Shown here: positions 53,021 through 62,695 of the stretch, piece after piece
Layout: every line of letters begins with the position of its first letter
Position numbering within the stretch: the stretch's first letter is position 1
DNA from: Streptomyces smaragdinus
GTDB taxonomy: Bacteria; Actinomycetota; Actinomycetes; Streptomycetales; Streptomycetaceae
Direction of reading: 5' to 3'
Length of the DNA stretch: 64,000 bases
NCBI RefSeq assembly: GCF_009604385.1
Contig: NZ_WEGJ01000007.1
Span: 1-64,000, forward strand
Position numbers and translations under genes: made by a program
Notes under the pieces: model-generated
The model's input: only the letters and a program-made list of their open reading frames with translations
Told to the model about the DNA's origin: nothing
The model's database searches: none

Positions 53021-54707
53021 CGGCGGGCTCCCGCGTCGTCGGGGCGGACTCGACCGGGCCGGACCACAGCGGCAGTTCGCCGAGGACCGGGTCGGCCCCG
53101 GTCCGCCGGCCCCGGTGTCCGGCGGGGTACGCGGCACACACCTGGCGGCGCAGGGCGGTGAGCGTCCCGGCGGGGGCGGCGGACAGGGCGTCGGTATTCA
53201 GCGCCGGGACCCGGTCCCGCGCCCCGGTCACGGATCTCGTCTGCGCCCGGGCCAGTGCCGTGCCGAGCGCGTACCGGACCGCGGTGTCCGCGTCCGGACC
53301 CCACGCCTGGGCGGCCTCCGCGGCGCCGTCGGCCGGCTCGACCCGGGCGAGCAGCCAGTCGACGCCGGGCACGGACCGCAGCTGCACGGTGTGCCGTCCC
53401 GGCTCGAGACGCTCGAGCTCGCGCAGGTACCGCCGGGCCTCGGGACCGAGCGCGTCGGCGGGCTCCGTACGCAGCGGCCGGGTGTGCCCGGCGAGCAGTC
53501 GCAGCGTGCCGTCGAGCAGCCACGCCTCCTCGGTGAGGCCGGCGGCTCCGACGGCGCCCGCCGTGCCGCCGGAGCCGTCGCCGGCCGCACGGCGCAGCAC
53601 CGTCAGCACGGCCGCCACGGTGGCCGAGCGCTGGTCGGTGCCCCACCCGGCCACCGGGCCGGCCACTCCGGAGCGGGCCTCGGCCTCCCGCAGGGCCAGG
53701 GGCATCTGCGGCAGCGTCTCGCCGGGGAGGGGCTCCATCAGCCCGGTCCATCGCGGGGTGAGCGCACCGGCCAGTTCCAGCGCGTCGTCCGGGGCGGGGG
53801 TCGCCTCCGGCGGGGCGTCGGCGAGCCGCCGCCAGGCACCCGTCCCGGCCGGCGCCGGCGGGCGTACGGTCAGCCGGTCGGCGTTCAGGTCCGGGCCGTG
53901 GACGACGTGGGCCTCGCCGTCGCCGGCGACGTCGGTCACCGTCTCGAACAGCAACTGCGCGGCGAGCGCGCCCGCCAGGGCGTCGGCGACGGGGCGGGGC
54001 GGTCCGGCCGCACCCCCGGCGCCGGCCCACGCGAGCGCCCGGGAGCGCAGCGCCGTCCAGGCGCGCAGACCGGCGGCGTCGCGCACGACCGGCCCGGCGA
54101 GCAGCACCCGGTCGTCGAGCAGCACCGGCACGACGGTCACCGCCCGGTCGCCCGCCGCCGGCGGCGGGAGCTCACCGTCGGCACCGACACACCAGAGCAC
54201 CACGTCGGCGTCGGTGCCGGCCGGGACGTCCCGGCCGCCGTCCCCGTCGAGGACGACGACCCGGCCCGCACCCGCCCGGTGCAGCCCCCGGGCGGCCGGC
54301 TTGACCGCCTCGGGCGGACCGGCCAGCGCCACGGTCACCGCGCGCAGCCGGGCGAACGCGGCGTACGGGTCGGCGCCGACGGACTCGAGCAGCGCCAGCG
54401 ACTCCGCGTACCGCTCGCGGACATCGGGCGGCGGTTCCGGCGCCGTCAGCCGCTCGGCCTCCAGGAGCAGGCCGTTCTCCCGCAGGCCGGCGGCCACATG
54501 GCGGACCGCCGGCCGGGCCCGCTCCGAGCCGAGCGCGGCCACCAGTTCGTCCTCGGTGGCCCCGTCCTCGAGCAGCGGCACGCACACGTCGGCCACGGTG
54601 AACAGCAGGTCCGAACCCCGCATCACGAACTGGGACCGGGCCCCGGCGAAGTAGACCCCGCCGGCCACGGGAGCGTAGTGCAGCCCGGGCCTCGCCTTGA
54701 TCCTCAC
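53010..54707 (-). CDS. TOMM leader-binding partner of YcaO (ocin-ThiF-like), 565 aa
   Basis: The N-terminal ~90 residues form the RRE/PqqD-type leader-binding domain (PGLHYAPVAGGVYFAG, LLFTVADVCVPLLEDGATEDELVAAL). A degenerate Rossmann/E1-like part follows (ALRRAVTVALAGP-type segment, RVVVLDGDGG, DADVVLWCVG). It presents the precursor to the YcaO enzyme. The GTG 54707 overlaps the LanB-N stop (GTGA). No ubiquitin-like adenylation Cys is evident, consistent with a binding role. Confidence 0.85.
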   Translation of the reverse strand: MRIKARPGLHYAPVAGGVYFAGARSQFVMRGSDLLFTVADVCVPLLEDGATEDELVAALGSERARPAVRHVAAGLRENGLLLEAERLTAPEPPPDVRERYAESLALLESVGADPYAAFARLRAVTVALAGPPEAVKPAARGLHRAGAGRVVVLDGDGGRDVPAGTDADVVLWCVGADGELPPPAAGDRAVTVVPVLLDDRVLLAGPVVRDAAGLRAWTALRSRALAWAGAGGAAGPPRPVADALAGALAAQLLFETVTDVAGDGEAHVVHGPDLNADRLTVRPPAPAGTGAWRRLADAPPEATPAPDDALELAGALTPRWTGLMEPLPGETLPQMPLALREAEARSGVAGPVAGWGTDQRSATVAAVLTVLRRAAGDGSGGTAGAVGAAGLTEEAWLLDGTLRLLAGHTRPLRTEPADALGPEARRYLRELERLEPGRHTVQLRSVPGVDWLLARVEPADGAAEAAQAWGPDADTAVRYALGTALARAQTRSVTGARDRVPALNTDALSAAPAGTLTALRRQVCAAYPAGHRGRRTGADPVLGELPLWSGPVESAPTTREPADGD

Positions 54708-57295
54708 GACAGCTCCCCTCCGTACTCGAACCGCCCGCCGGGCCGCCGCTCGACCTCGACCACCCACTCGGTCGCGTACGTGCCGTCGGCCACCGCGGGG
54801 AGCGCCTCCTCCAGGTACTCCACGCCCCCGTCCCCGGCCCCGTCCTCGCCCCGGCGCGCCAGCATCCGGGGCAGCACCCGCACGCCCAGGGCGCTCGTCA
54901 GATCGACGTACTGCGGCTTCTGCCGCAGCCGCCGGGCATGCGCGTCGGGCGGGCCGACCGCTCCCGGCCCCTCCTCCTGCGGCGGAGTCTTGACCACGAC
55001 CTCCTCCGGTACGCCGTGCCGCTGCCGCCACGCGGTCAGCGCGAGCAGCCGGTCCGGCTCGCCCGGGCTCGCGACCGCCCCGGCGAACTCCGAGCCGCCG
55101 TACCAGCGGCGCCGCGACATCACCACGTCGCCGACCACCGTGCGCGGGCACACGCGGGTGTCCTTCCCGTCCCAGGGGTTCGCCGTGTGCCAGCTGCCCG
55201 GCAGGCTGTTGAACAGCCGGCCGCTGATCACCAGCCCGGCCGCGACCGACAACGGCGGCGGGAACAGGCCCGGATGCCCGGTGCCCAGCGGCAGCACCCG
55301 GGACGGACGGCCGTCGGCGTCCTCGACGTGGATCGTGTCGGTGTCCGGATCGTGCGCGAGGCGCAGGGCGAACCAGTCGGCGGGGCGCAGCCCGTCGGGC
55401 AGGACCGGCGGATGGGCGTTGACGTTGAGCCGGTGCAGCCCGAGGTCCTCGAACACACGGCTGCCGTCCCACCCGTACTGCGCCTCGAGCCGGCGGGCCA
55501 CATGGGAGACGGCCGAACCGCCCAGCCGGCGGTCCGCGTCCAGGAACCGGGCGTAGAGCATGCCGTAGCCGGGCAGGCCATCGTTGCAGATCAGCCGGTC
55601 GCCGGCGGACTGGACGAGTACGCCGTAGCTGAGCCGGTCGCGCCGGAAGCGCTCGGGCAGCGCCGCGACGAGCTCCACGGCCTCATCCGCCCGCAGGGCC
55701 AGCTCCGGCTCGCCGGCCCCCGCGGCACGGGTCAGGCCGGCCCCGATCTCCTCGGTCACCGAGCGGCGCAGCGCGTACAGCCGTTCCAGGCAGTCGCCGG
55801 CCGGTCCGACGCCGTCGAGCAGCCCCGAGCCCGGGCCGGCGCGGAACGCCGCGTCCAGCACCGCCGTCCGCCGCATCACCTCGCCGACGAGCGCCCCGGC
55901 ATGCTCGACCAGCGGAACGTTGGCGCCGGGACCGAACCGGTCGACGAACGAGGCGGTCAGCACCGCCCGTACGTCGTGCATCCAGTCGAAGACCGACAGC
56001 AGCTCCACACCGGCCGACAGGTCACCGAGCCGCCGGTGCCACGACCCGGTGGCCACCGGCTGCGGCGGGATCACGTAGTCCTCGACCACCATGACGTGCC
56101 CGGGACGCCCCGCCAGCCTGCTCGTCTCGGCGAGGGCGGCGGAGATCGCGGCCGTCTCCCGGCCCCGTTCGTCGGGCGGCGCCGTGGCCATCCTCGACAA
56201 CCGGGCCCGGACGTCGGCCAGCTGACCGGCGGCCGGGGTACCCGGGTGGGTGAGCATGTGATCGAGCGGGGCGTTGCCGTCCTCGGGTTCGTGGTACGTG
56301 CACAGCAGACCCTGGCGTATCGCGCCGGCGACCGTCCCCGCGGCCTCCTCGGGGGTGCAGCCCAGCGCGGCCGCCAGGTCCCCGGCGACGTCGCGGATGT
56401 GACGCGGGCCCATGACGACCGCGTCGAGCAGCAGCGCGACCCGCCCGGCCACCGGCGCGGCGAGCCGGCGGAACCCGGTGTCGGTCCGCTGCAGGAAGAA
56501 CAGCTTGCCGCCCTCGAGCGCCGAGGTGGGCGACAGGCCGACCCACACGTCGTCGCCCGGGGGGTACAACCCGCCGACCACGTAACCGAGCATGACGCGG
56601 TCCAGGGTGGGGAACGAGACCGCGTCGGAGAACCGCACGTCCTGCGGGGGCGGGCCGGCCGGGTCGGGGACACAGAGGCCGACGGCGGTGAACCGGGACA
56701 GCGGGCTGGTCCGCACCATCGCGCGGGTCACGAACTGCAACAGGCCGCGCTCCGACTTACGGGCGCTCGCCGGAACCGGGCGGCCGGACCCCGCCAGGGT
56801 CCGGTAGCGCTCCGCGTCGGCGTAGAGGTCCGGCGCGGTCGTCGCGAGCGCGCCGCGCAGGTTCTCGTCGCCGAGCAGCCCGGCCAGCGTGGCCCGCTCC
56901 CGCTCGGCCGCTTCCTCGTACCCCGCGGCGATGCCGTCCCGCAGACGCTGCCGCTCGTCGCGGGCGGCCAGCCACCGGGCGACCGAGGGGACCGGTACGT
57001 CGGAGGTCTTCGGTGCCCGGTCGTTGTGGATGACCCGGCGCAGGTCGACCAGCCGCCGGCGGGCGTCCTTGTCGGTGGTCGCACCGATCAGCCCGTACAG
57101 TTCGTCCTCGCACGCGCGGGCCGCGCCGCGCACCGCCCCCTCGGCATCGTGGAGCCCGCCGAGCAGCGCGCGCAGCCCGGGATCGCTGAGCCGCGTGCGG
57201 CAAAGCGGGTTGATCCGCAGGTACCACAGGGGTTCCGCCGCCGCGGGGGCGTCCGGCCCGGTCGCGGCGGCGGTGTGTTCGGTAACGGCCGTCAT
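54704..57295 (-). CDS. LanB N-terminal dehydratase (tRNA-dependent glutamylation), 863 aa
   Basis: A split LanB N-terminal protein: LWYLRINPLCRTR start, ESE/SERGLLQFVTRAMVRTSPLSRFTAVGLC (the conserved K-x-x-R-x-T-P-x-S-R-F segment), GDRLICNDGLPGYGMLYARFL and PLGTGHPGLFPPPLSVAAGL. It transfers glutamate from Glu-tRNA to Ser/Thr of the precursor. ATG overlaps the stop of the pyridine-synthase gene. Homologous proteins lacking an elimination partner act as peptide aminoacyl-tRNA ligases; here the elimination protein is present, favouring dehydration. Confidence 0.9.
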   Translation of the reverse strand: MTAVTEHTAAATGPDAPAAAEPLWYLRINPLCRTRLSDPGLRALLGGLHDAEGAVRGAARACEDELYGLIGATTDKDARRRLVDLRRVIHNDRAPKTSDVPVPSVARWLAARDERQRLRDGIAAGYEEAAERERATLAGLLGDENLRGALATTAPDLYADAERYRTLAGSGRPVPASARKSERGLLQFVTRAMVRTSPLSRFTAVGLCVPDPAGPPPQDVRFSDAVSFPTLDRVMLGYVVGGLYPPGDDVWVGLSPTSALEGGKLFFLQRTDTGFRRLAAPVAGRVALLLDAVVMGPRHIRDVAGDLAAALGCTPEEAAGTVAGAIRQGLLCTYHEPEDGNAPLDHMLTHPGTPAAGQLADVRARLSRMATAPPDERGRETAAISAALAETSRLAGRPGHVMVVEDYVIPPQPVATGSWHRRLGDLSAGVELLSVFDWMHDVRAVLTASFVDRFGPGANVPLVEHAGALVGEVMRRTAVLDAAFRAGPGSGLLDGVGPAGDCLERLYALRRSVTEEIGAGLTRAAGAGEPELALRADEAVELVAALPERFRRDRLSYGVLVQSAGDRLICNDGLPGYGMLYARFLDADRRLGGSAVSHVARRLEAQYGWDGSRVFEDLGLHRLNVNAHPPVLPDGLRPADWFALRLAHDPDTDTIHVEDADGRPSRVLPLGTGHPGLFPPPLSVAAGLVISGRLFNSLPGSWHTANPWDGKDTRVCPRTVVGDVVMSRRRWYGGSEFAGAVASPGEPDRLLALTAWRQRHGVPEEVVVKTPPQEEGPGAVGPPDAHARRLRQKPQYVDLTSALGVRVLPRMLARRGEDGAGDGGVEYLEEALPAVADGTYATEWVVEVERRPGGRFEYGGELS

Positions 57296-58425
57296 CGCAC
57301 GTCACCACGCTGCCGGGAGAGACGGTTCTGCCACGACTCGCCGAGCACGTCGTCGACGAGTTCGGAGATCGCGTAGCACATGTAGTAGCGCTGCATCGGT
57401 GACACGGTGAGCAGCGGGAGCTGCTGGTAGAAGAGGTTGACGAGGAGCCGGTAGGACGCGAACCACTTCGGGGGATCGGCGATGACGCCGGACTCGTCGA
57501 CGACGCGGTGGAACGCGCTGTCCGGACTGTCCCCGGTCGGCACGGCCTCGGGCGCGCCGGGTGGTCCCATCGCGGAGCGGTCCTGCGACGCGGTGATCGA
57601 GTCCAGCAGCTCCAGGCTGAGCGTGCCGTCGGCCACGCTGCTGTCCAGCGCACCGGCGCAGTAGGCGAACGCGGTCCGCCAGGCAGCCGCGGCCGGACTG
57701 GGCCGGTCGCCGAGACGCTCCTCGACCACGGGCCGCAGCCGTGCCGACTCCGCCGCCAGCCGCTTCGCGAACGCGGGCCGGGCGTCGGCGGTCGGCTTCG
57801 CCCAGGCGAAGAACGCCTCGGCGTGCGAGCGCAGCGAGAAGACCCCGTATCCCGCACCGAGGACATGGGTGTCGGCCAGCGCCGTAAACGCCTCGGCGAG
57901 GCGGACCGCCGGGTCCTCCCGACGGCCGGCCAGATCGTCGATCGCCCGCAGAAGGGGTCCGGACATGACGTTCGACGCGATGTCACGGAGCCGGTCCAGA
58001 CGCGGCTCGGCGGACACCAGGTCGTCCGCGGTGAGGAACCGCACCGCACCGTGCTCGCGCATCGGCAGATACGGCGGCGGCACGGCCTCCAGCCGGCCGA
58101 ACTCACGGGCCTGCGCCAGGTACTTCTCGTCGGACAGCGCGGTCGACGGATCGAGTACGCCGGCGTCCAGCCGATCCGCGATCCGCCGCCACCCCTCTTC
58201 GCTCTGCCGGGAGCCGCGCGCGACGATGTCCACGTGCGTGCCGTGCAGCCAGCCCCGGCGGAGATAGACGATCGGGACACCGTCGTCCTGCATCGACCTG
58301 GCGACCGGCACCACGCTCCGGGACAGCCACGACAGGGTCAGCGGTGCCCGGGTGTACAGGCGAACGCCTGCCACCTGGGCCGAGTCCAGGACGGCCCGCT
58401 CCCGCGTCGGCGCATCCGCGCCCAT
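57292..58425 (-). CDS. Pyridine-synthase-like protein ([4+2] cyclase), 377 aa
   Basis: A second, diverged LanB-C-type protein: YLRRGWLHGTHVDIVARG near the N-terminus parallels the GWxHGPHV motif, and the C-terminal FYQQLPLLTVSPMQRYYMCYAISELVDDVLGESW is characteristic of TclM/PbtD-type thiopeptide macrocyclases. These catalyse the aza-[4+2] reaction between two dehydroalanines and expel the leader. It lacks the catalytic His-Asn-Arg end of the elimination protein. ATG 58425 follows AAGGTGG. It is the first gene of the seven-gene processing operon. Confidence 0.83.
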   Translation of the reverse strand: MGADAPTRERAVLDSAQVAGVRLYTRAPLTLSWLSRSVVPVARSMQDDGVPIVYLRRGWLHGTHVDIVARGSRQSEEGWRRIADRLDAGVLDPSTALSDEKYLAQAREFGRLEAVPPPYLPMREHGAVRFLTADDLVSAEPRLDRLRDIASNVMSGPLLRAIDDLAGRREDPAVRLAEAFTALADTHVLGAGYGVFSLRSHAEAFFAWAKPTADARPAFAKRLAAESARLRPVVEERLGDRPSPAAAAWRTAFAYCAGALDSSVADGTLSLELLDSITASQDRSAMGPPGAPEAVPTGDSPDSAFHRVVDESGVIADPPKWFASYRLLVNLFYQQLPLLTVSPMQRYYMCYAISELVDDVLGESWQNRLSRQRGDVR

Positions 58426-58532
58426 GTCCGCACCACCTTCCGGGACGAGGTGATCCGTGATCACCGATGGGTTCGACACTCGGCATTGTGTGCCGGTCCA
58501 CCAGCCGCAAGCAGCGTGGATACGACGGACGT

Positions 58533-58544
58533 TGACAACTGTCA
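58533..58544. promoter_or_regulatory. Inverted repeat, candidate cluster operator (processing operon)
   Basis: TGACA-AC-TGTCA, the perfect version of the motif, 108 bases upstream of the pyridine-synthase start. A further TGACA half-site lies at 58554-58558. In the other direction the divergent membrane-protein gene begins 76 bases away. Confidence 0.6.
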
Positions 58545-58619
58545 CGAAGGTCGTGACATAGCGGACGCCGTCGTTCCACCCGGGGATCCACCCCGGCGCC
58601 ATCGGCTAGTCTCCACCTG

Positions 58620-59159
58620 ATGGAAATCGTCGCGAGCGAGGAACTCAGCCGGACCCTGCGCCGCCGGGGCGCACTCATCCTGGCCGTCGCCGGCCTGGTC
58701 TGGGTATCGATCGGCACGGCCTCGTCGGGCGTCGGCCGTGCGGTGACCGCGGGCACCGCGATCACGGTGACCGTCACCGCGGTCCTGCTCGCCCTGCGGT
58801 CGAGCGCGCGACCGGTGACACGGCGCCGGCTGCCGGCGGACTGGCTCCGCCGGATCGGCGTGGTCAACCTCGTGCAACTGGCCGCGATCGCCGCGACCGT
58901 GACCGTACTGCTGCTGACCGGCCGGGGTGCGCTCCTGCCCTCGGCGATCGGTCTGATCGTCGGCCTGCACTTCGTCCCGCTGGGCCGGCTGTTCGGCCAG
59001 TGGCAGTACCGGTGGGCCGGGATCCTGATGTCACTGACCGTGCTCGCCGCGATCGTCGTCCACGCCACCGGACACCACACCCTGTCGGCGAACATCGTGG
59101 CCATCGGCTCGGCACTCGTCCTGTGGGGGACGTCGATCCATGTCGCGATCGGCGACTGA
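58620..59159 (+). CDS. Integral membrane protein, 179 aa
   Basis: Five to six hydrophobic spans (ALILAVAGLVWVSIGTA, AVTAGTAITVTVTAVLLAL, NLVQLAAIAATVTVLLL, LLPSAIGLIVGLHFVPL, WAGILMSLTVLAAIVVHATG, ANIVAIGSALVLWGTS) and no catalytic motif. I do not recognise its role. It is divergent from the processing operon, with the perfect operator between them, so it might be co-regulated with the cluster (for example immunity), but it may also be ordinary flank. Confidence 0.7.
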   Translation: MEIVASEELSRTLRRRGALILAVAGLVWVSIGTASSGVGRAVTAGTAITVTVTAVLLALRSSARPVTRRRLPADWLRRIGVVNLVQLAAIAATVTVLLLTGRGALLPSAIGLIVGLHFVPLGRLFGQWQYRWAGILMSLTVLAAIVVHATGHHTLSANIVAIGSALVLWGTSIHVAIGD

Positions 59160-59305
59160 GCCGTGCCGGAGCTGCGACCAGCCCTCTAGCATGTCGTCCG
59201 CGGGGGTGACGGGCGGTTTCGCCGCCTGCGTGGGTGTGCCTGGAGTGGCGCGTCACCCGCCGCGTCGCATTGTGTGCCGGCAGTTCTGGTTACGGGGGGA
59301 CTTCG

Positions 59306-60619
59306 TTGTTCGGAATCATCAGGCCGTGCCGCCATCGGCTGGGCGAGGGGCTGCGGACCGAGTGGATGGCGCATCTGTGCGGACTGTGTCTGGCGTTGCG
59401 CGGCGAGCACGGGCAGCTCGCGCGGGTGGCGACCAACTACGACGGCCTGATCGTCTCGGTGCTGACCGAGGCGCAGTCGGAGCGGGCCGGCGGGTGGCGG
59501 CGCGGTGCCGGGCCGTGCCCGCTGCGGGGGATGCGGTCGGCGGATGTGGCGCAGGGCGAGGGGGCGCGGCTGGCCGCGACGGTGTCGCTGGTGCTGGCCG
59601 CGGCGAAGGTACGCGATCACGTGTCCGACGGCGACGGATTGCTGGGTCGCCGCCCGGTGTCGATCGCGGCGCGCCGGATTGCCCGGGGCTGGGACCGGGC
59701 GGGCGCCGCGAGCGGTGAGCGCCTCGGTTTCGACACGGCGGTGCTGCTCGACGCGGTCGCGCGCCAACCGGAGATCGAGCGGCTGGCCGGGCCCGGAGAC
59801 TCGCTGCTGACCATCACGGAACCCACGGAGACGGCGACCGCCGCCGCGTTCGCGCACACGGCGATACTCGCCGGCCGCCCGGGGAACGCCGAGCCGCTGG
59901 ACGAAGCGGGCCGTCTCTTCGGCCGGCTGGCACATCTGCTCGACGCGGTGGAGGATCTGGACGCGGACAAGGCGACCGGGGCGTGGAACCCGATCACGGT
60001 GACCGGTAGCGATCTCACCGAGGTACGGCGGCTCTGCGACGACGCGGTGTACGGGATCCGCCTCGCCCTGTCCCATGCCGAGTTCACCGACGGGCGGCTG
60101 GTACGGGCGCTGCTGGGCGACGAGTTGGACCGCGCGGTCGACCGCGTCTTCAGCCCCTGCCACCACCAGCACCACCGTCAGGGACCGCGACTGCGCCTGC
60201 TGCCCCGGCCGGGAATCCGCACAACGGCGGAACCACTCCCGACGCCCGGCACCACCACGGAGTGCGGCATCGGCACGCTCACCCCGCAGGGCGCCCCGGC
60301 GATGTCACGGCACCCCGTGGACGGGCAGTGCCGGCGGTGCGGCCGCTGGGGCCCGCTGTGCCGCGACTGCGGGTACTGCACCAGCTGCTGCACCTGCGGC
60401 GACGACGGCGCGGACGTGGGGGAACCGTGGCAGGGCGGCGACTCCCGCCAGGACGGAGCCGGCCGCGACGGATCCGGCGGCGACGGCTGGTCGGGCGGCC
60501 CGGGCGGGGGCGGCCGAGGATCCGGCGGCTCAGGCAATTCCGGCGGCGGCTCGGGGGACGGCTGCTGCGACGGCGGGGGCTGCTGCAACCCCTGCAAATG
60601 CTGCGATTGCTGCGACTGA
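59306..60619 (+). CDS. DUF5685-family protein with Cys-rich tail, 437 aa
   Basis: The start LFGIIRPCRHRLGEGLRTEWMAHLCGLCLALR and NYDGLIVSVLTEAQ are hallmarks of the actinobacterial DUF5685 family (function unknown; possible metal binding by the conserved Cys/His). The start is a TTG at 59306 after GGGGGGA. A Gly/Ser-rich linker (~365-415) leads to a tail dominated by Cys (DGCCDGGGCCNPCKCCDCCD), and a CRRCGRWGPLCRDCGYC segment precedes it. Confidence 0.85.
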   Translation: MFGIIRPCRHRLGEGLRTEWMAHLCGLCLALRGEHGQLARVATNYDGLIVSVLTEAQSERAGGWRRGAGPCPLRGMRSADVAQGEGARLAATVSLVLAAAKVRDHVSDGDGLLGRRPVSIAARRIARGWDRAGAASGERLGFDTAVLLDAVARQPEIERLAGPGDSLLTITEPTETATAAAFAHTAILAGRPGNAEPLDEAGRLFGRLAHLLDAVEDLDADKATGAWNPITVTGSDLTEVRRLCDDAVYGIRLALSHAEFTDGRLVRALLGDELDRAVDRVFSPCHHQHHRQGPRLRLLPRPGIRTTAEPLPTPGTTTECGIGTLTPQGAPAMSRHPVDGQCRRCGRWGPLCRDCGYCTSCCTCGDDGADVGEPWQGGDSRQDGAGRDGSGGDGWSGGPGGGGRGSGGSGNSGGGSGDGCCDGGGCCNPCKCCDCCD

Positions 60620-60715
60620 CCGGGAGTGCACCCGGCCCCGGAAGAACCCGGCGGCCGGGCATCCCGGGCACCGCCGTATACCGGCCGGGCCTCCCCCGAA
60701 CGACAAACGCGGACC

Positions 60716-60731
60716 GTGATCTTTCGATCAC
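60716..60731 (-). terminator. Small hairpin beyond the tRNA gene
   Basis: GTGATC-TTTC-GATCAC, a 6-bp stem 20 bases past the tRNA 3' end in its direction of transcription. A modest candidate terminator. Confidence 0.4.
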
Positions 60732-60750
60732 AGCCCGCGCGCTGAAAATG

Positions 60751-60835
60751 TGTCCGAGGGGGGACTTGAACCCCCACGCCCGATAATGGGCACTAGCACC
60801 TCAAGCTAGCGCGTCTGCCATTCCGCCACCCGGAC
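60751..60835 (-). tRNA. tRNA-Leu(GAG): tRNA-Leu, anticodon GAG
   Basis: Read on the minus strand: acceptor GTCCGGG pairs with CTCGGAC plus discriminator A; the anticodon arm is CTAGC-TTGAGGT-GCTAG giving GAG; a long variable arm (TGCCC…GGGCG) marks a class II tRNA; and the T arm is GGGGG-TTCAAGT-CCCCC. CCA is not encoded, as is usual in many Streptomyces tRNA genes. It reads CUC/CUU leucine codons. tRNA genes are common integration sites, but no integrase is visible here. Confidence 0.95.
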
Positions 60836-60972
60836 CGGTGGTCTGCCGCAGGCTCGGCCCGCGGTGACGTGAACAACGATACCAAGGTTTTGGAGTGCCT
60901 TTCACCTTCGTTTGTCGTCACTCTGCGTGTATGGGCAGGCGCGTTTCGCGTGGTCAGGCGTGGGGGTCCGGG

Positions 60973-61629
60973 TCAGCGGTCCATGTGGGTCGCGTAGCTG
61001 ATGCCGCCCAGGAGGTGGGTGCGGAAGGCGGGGTCCGCGTAGGACTCCGCCGTGTGGCCCAGGCCCGTGTAGAAGGAGCGGCCGCCGGTCGAGTCGTGGC
61101 ACCAGGCGATGGGGTGGTCCTGGCCCATGGTGGCGCCCGTGTACGTGGTCTCGTCCACCGTGGCCAGGACGTGGACGTTCGGGCGGGGGTTCGTGCGGTA
61201 GTCGTACCACTCGTCCGTGCGGTGCCAGAGTTCGGGGAGGTGGGCCGTGGATGGGTGGGTGTCGTCCTCGATGTGGACCGTGGCCGGCTGGATCGACGGG
61301 TGGGACTTGAAGTGTGCGCCCGTCAGGGCGGCGTAGAAGGGCCAGTCGTATTCCGTGTCGGCCGCCGCATGCACACCTACGTAGCCGCCGCCGGCCGTGA
61401 TGTAGGCCTCGAACGCTTCCTTCTGGGCTGCGTCCAGGACCTCGCCCGTCGTGGACAGGAACACCACCGCGGCGTAGCGGGCGAGGTTCGAGGGTGAGAA
61501 CGCCGTGGCGTCCTCCGTGGCGTCGGCACCGAAGCCGTGTGCGGCGCCCAGGTCGCGGATGGCTGCGATGCCGTCGGGGATGGAGTCGTGGCGGTAGCCG
61601 GTTGTCTTGGAGAAGACCAGTACGTTCAT
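60973..61629 (-). CDS. ThuA-domain protein, 218 aa
   Basis: MNVLVFSKTTGYRHDSIPDG and GGGYVGVHAAADTEYDWPFY, HPIAWCHDSTGGRSFYTGLGHTAESYADP are ThuA/glutamine-amidotransferase-like signatures. These proteins occur in operons for trehalose-like or inositol-like sugars and are thought to modify keto-sugars. It is the last gene of the sugar operon on this strand. Confidence 0.88.
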   Translation of the reverse strand: MNVLVFSKTTGYRHDSIPDGIAAIRDLGAAHGFGADATEDATAFSPSNLARYAAVVFLSTTGEVLDAAQKEAFEAYITAGGGYVGVHAAADTEYDWPFYAALTGAHFKSHPSIQPATVHIEDDTHPSTAHLPELWHRTDEWYDYRTNPRPNVHVLATVDETTYTGATMGQDHPIAWCHDSTGGRSFYTGLGHTAESYADPAFRTHLLGGISYATHMDR

Positions 61630-61677
61630 GGATTCGGGCTCCCCGGGTGGAAGGCGGTCGTCACGGGCCGTACGGGA

Positions 61678-62682
61678 TCAGTCACCGCCTCCGAACGCCG
61701 CGTCGAACGAGGCCTGCGGGGGTTCGAAATCCAGCTTCCGCAGTTTCCGCAGGGCCTCGGGAGCGCCCTGGAGGCGGTCCATCCCCGCGTCCTCCCACTC
61801 CACGGAGATCGGGCCCTCGTAGCCGATCGAGCGCAGCATCCGGAAGCAGTCCTCCCACGGTACGTCCCCGTGACCCGCGGAAACGAAGTCCCAGCCGCGG
61901 CGTGGGTCGCCCCAGGGGAGGTGGGAGCCGAGGCGGCCGTTGCGGCCGTCGAGGCGTTTGCGGGCCTCCTTGCAGTCGACGTGGTAGATGCGGTCCTTGA
62001 AGTCCCAGAGGAAGCCGACCGGGTCGAGGTCCTGCCAGACGAAGTGCGAGGGGTCGAAGTTGAGGCCGAACGCGGGGCGGTGGCCGATGGCCTCCATCGC
62101 GCGGTGGGTGGTCCAGTAGTCGTACGCGATCTCGCTGGGGTGCACCTCGTGGGCGAAGCGCACGCCCTCCGCGTCGAAGACGTCCAGGATCGGGTTCCAG
62201 CGGGCGGCGAAGTCCTCGTAGCCGCGCTCGATCATCTCCGGCGGTACGGGCGGGAACATCGCGACCAGATGCCAGATGGACGAGCCGGTGAAGCCGATGA
62301 CCGTGTCCACGCCGAAGGCGGCCGCGGCGCGGGCGGTGTCCTTCATCTCCTGGGCCGCCCGCTGCCGGACTCCCTCGGCTTCGCCGTCGCCCCAGATGCG
62401 GGCGGGGAGGATGCCGCGGTGGCGTTCGTCGATGGGGTTGTCGCAGACGGCCTGGCCGACGAGGTGGTTGGAGATGGCCCAGCATTTCAGGCCGTACTTC
62501 TCCAGCAGCTCGTGGCGGCCCTCGATGTAGCCGGGTTCGGTCAGGGCCCGGTCGACCTCGAAGTGGTCGCCCCAGCAGGCGAGCTCCAGGCCGTCGTAGC
62601 CGAAGTCGCGGGCGTGGCGGGCCACGTCCTCCAGGGGCAGGTCGGCCCACTGTCCGGTGAAGAGGGTGAAGTTACGGGACAT
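61678..62682 (-). CDS. Sugar phosphate isomerase/epimerase (xylose-isomerase-like TIM barrel), 334 aa
   Basis: AP endonuclease-2 family TIM barrel with a metal site: [61 protein letters not shown] and [12 protein letters not shown]. It should epimerise or isomerise a sugar or keto-sugar such as an inosose. It lies 13 bases after the Gfo/Idh/MocA gene and 48 before the ThuA gene. Confidence 0.9.
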   Translation of the reverse strand: MSRNFTLFTGQWADLPLEDVARHARDFGYDGLELACWGDHFEVDRALTEPGYIEGRHELLEKYGLKCWAISNHLVGQAVCDNPIDERHRGILPARIWGDGEAEGVRQRAAQEMKDTARAAAAFGVDTVIGFTGSSIWHLVAMFPPVPPEMIERGYEDFAARWNPILDVFDAEGVRFAHEVHPSEIAYDYWTTHRAMEAIGHRPAFGLNFDPSHFVWQDLDPVGFLWDFKDRIYHVDCKEARKRLDGRNGRLGSHLPWGDPRRGWDFVSAGHGDVPWEDCFRMLRSIGYEGPISVEWEDAGMDRLQGAPEALRKLRKLDFEPPQASFDAAFGGGD

Positions 62683-62695
62683 GCGTGCACGCTCC

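Noticed and set aside
54704..57295. LanB-N protein as a peptide aminoacyl-tRNA ligase using Cys-tRNA made by the cluster CysRS
   Set aside because: Attractive, but a matching elimination-domain protein and a pyridine synthase are present in the same operon, so normal glutamylation is the simpler reading. Kept only as a test within the CysRS finding.
60751..60835. tRNA-Leu as an attachment site of an integrated element
   Set aside because: No integrase, excisionase or repeated tRNA 3' end is seen nearby.
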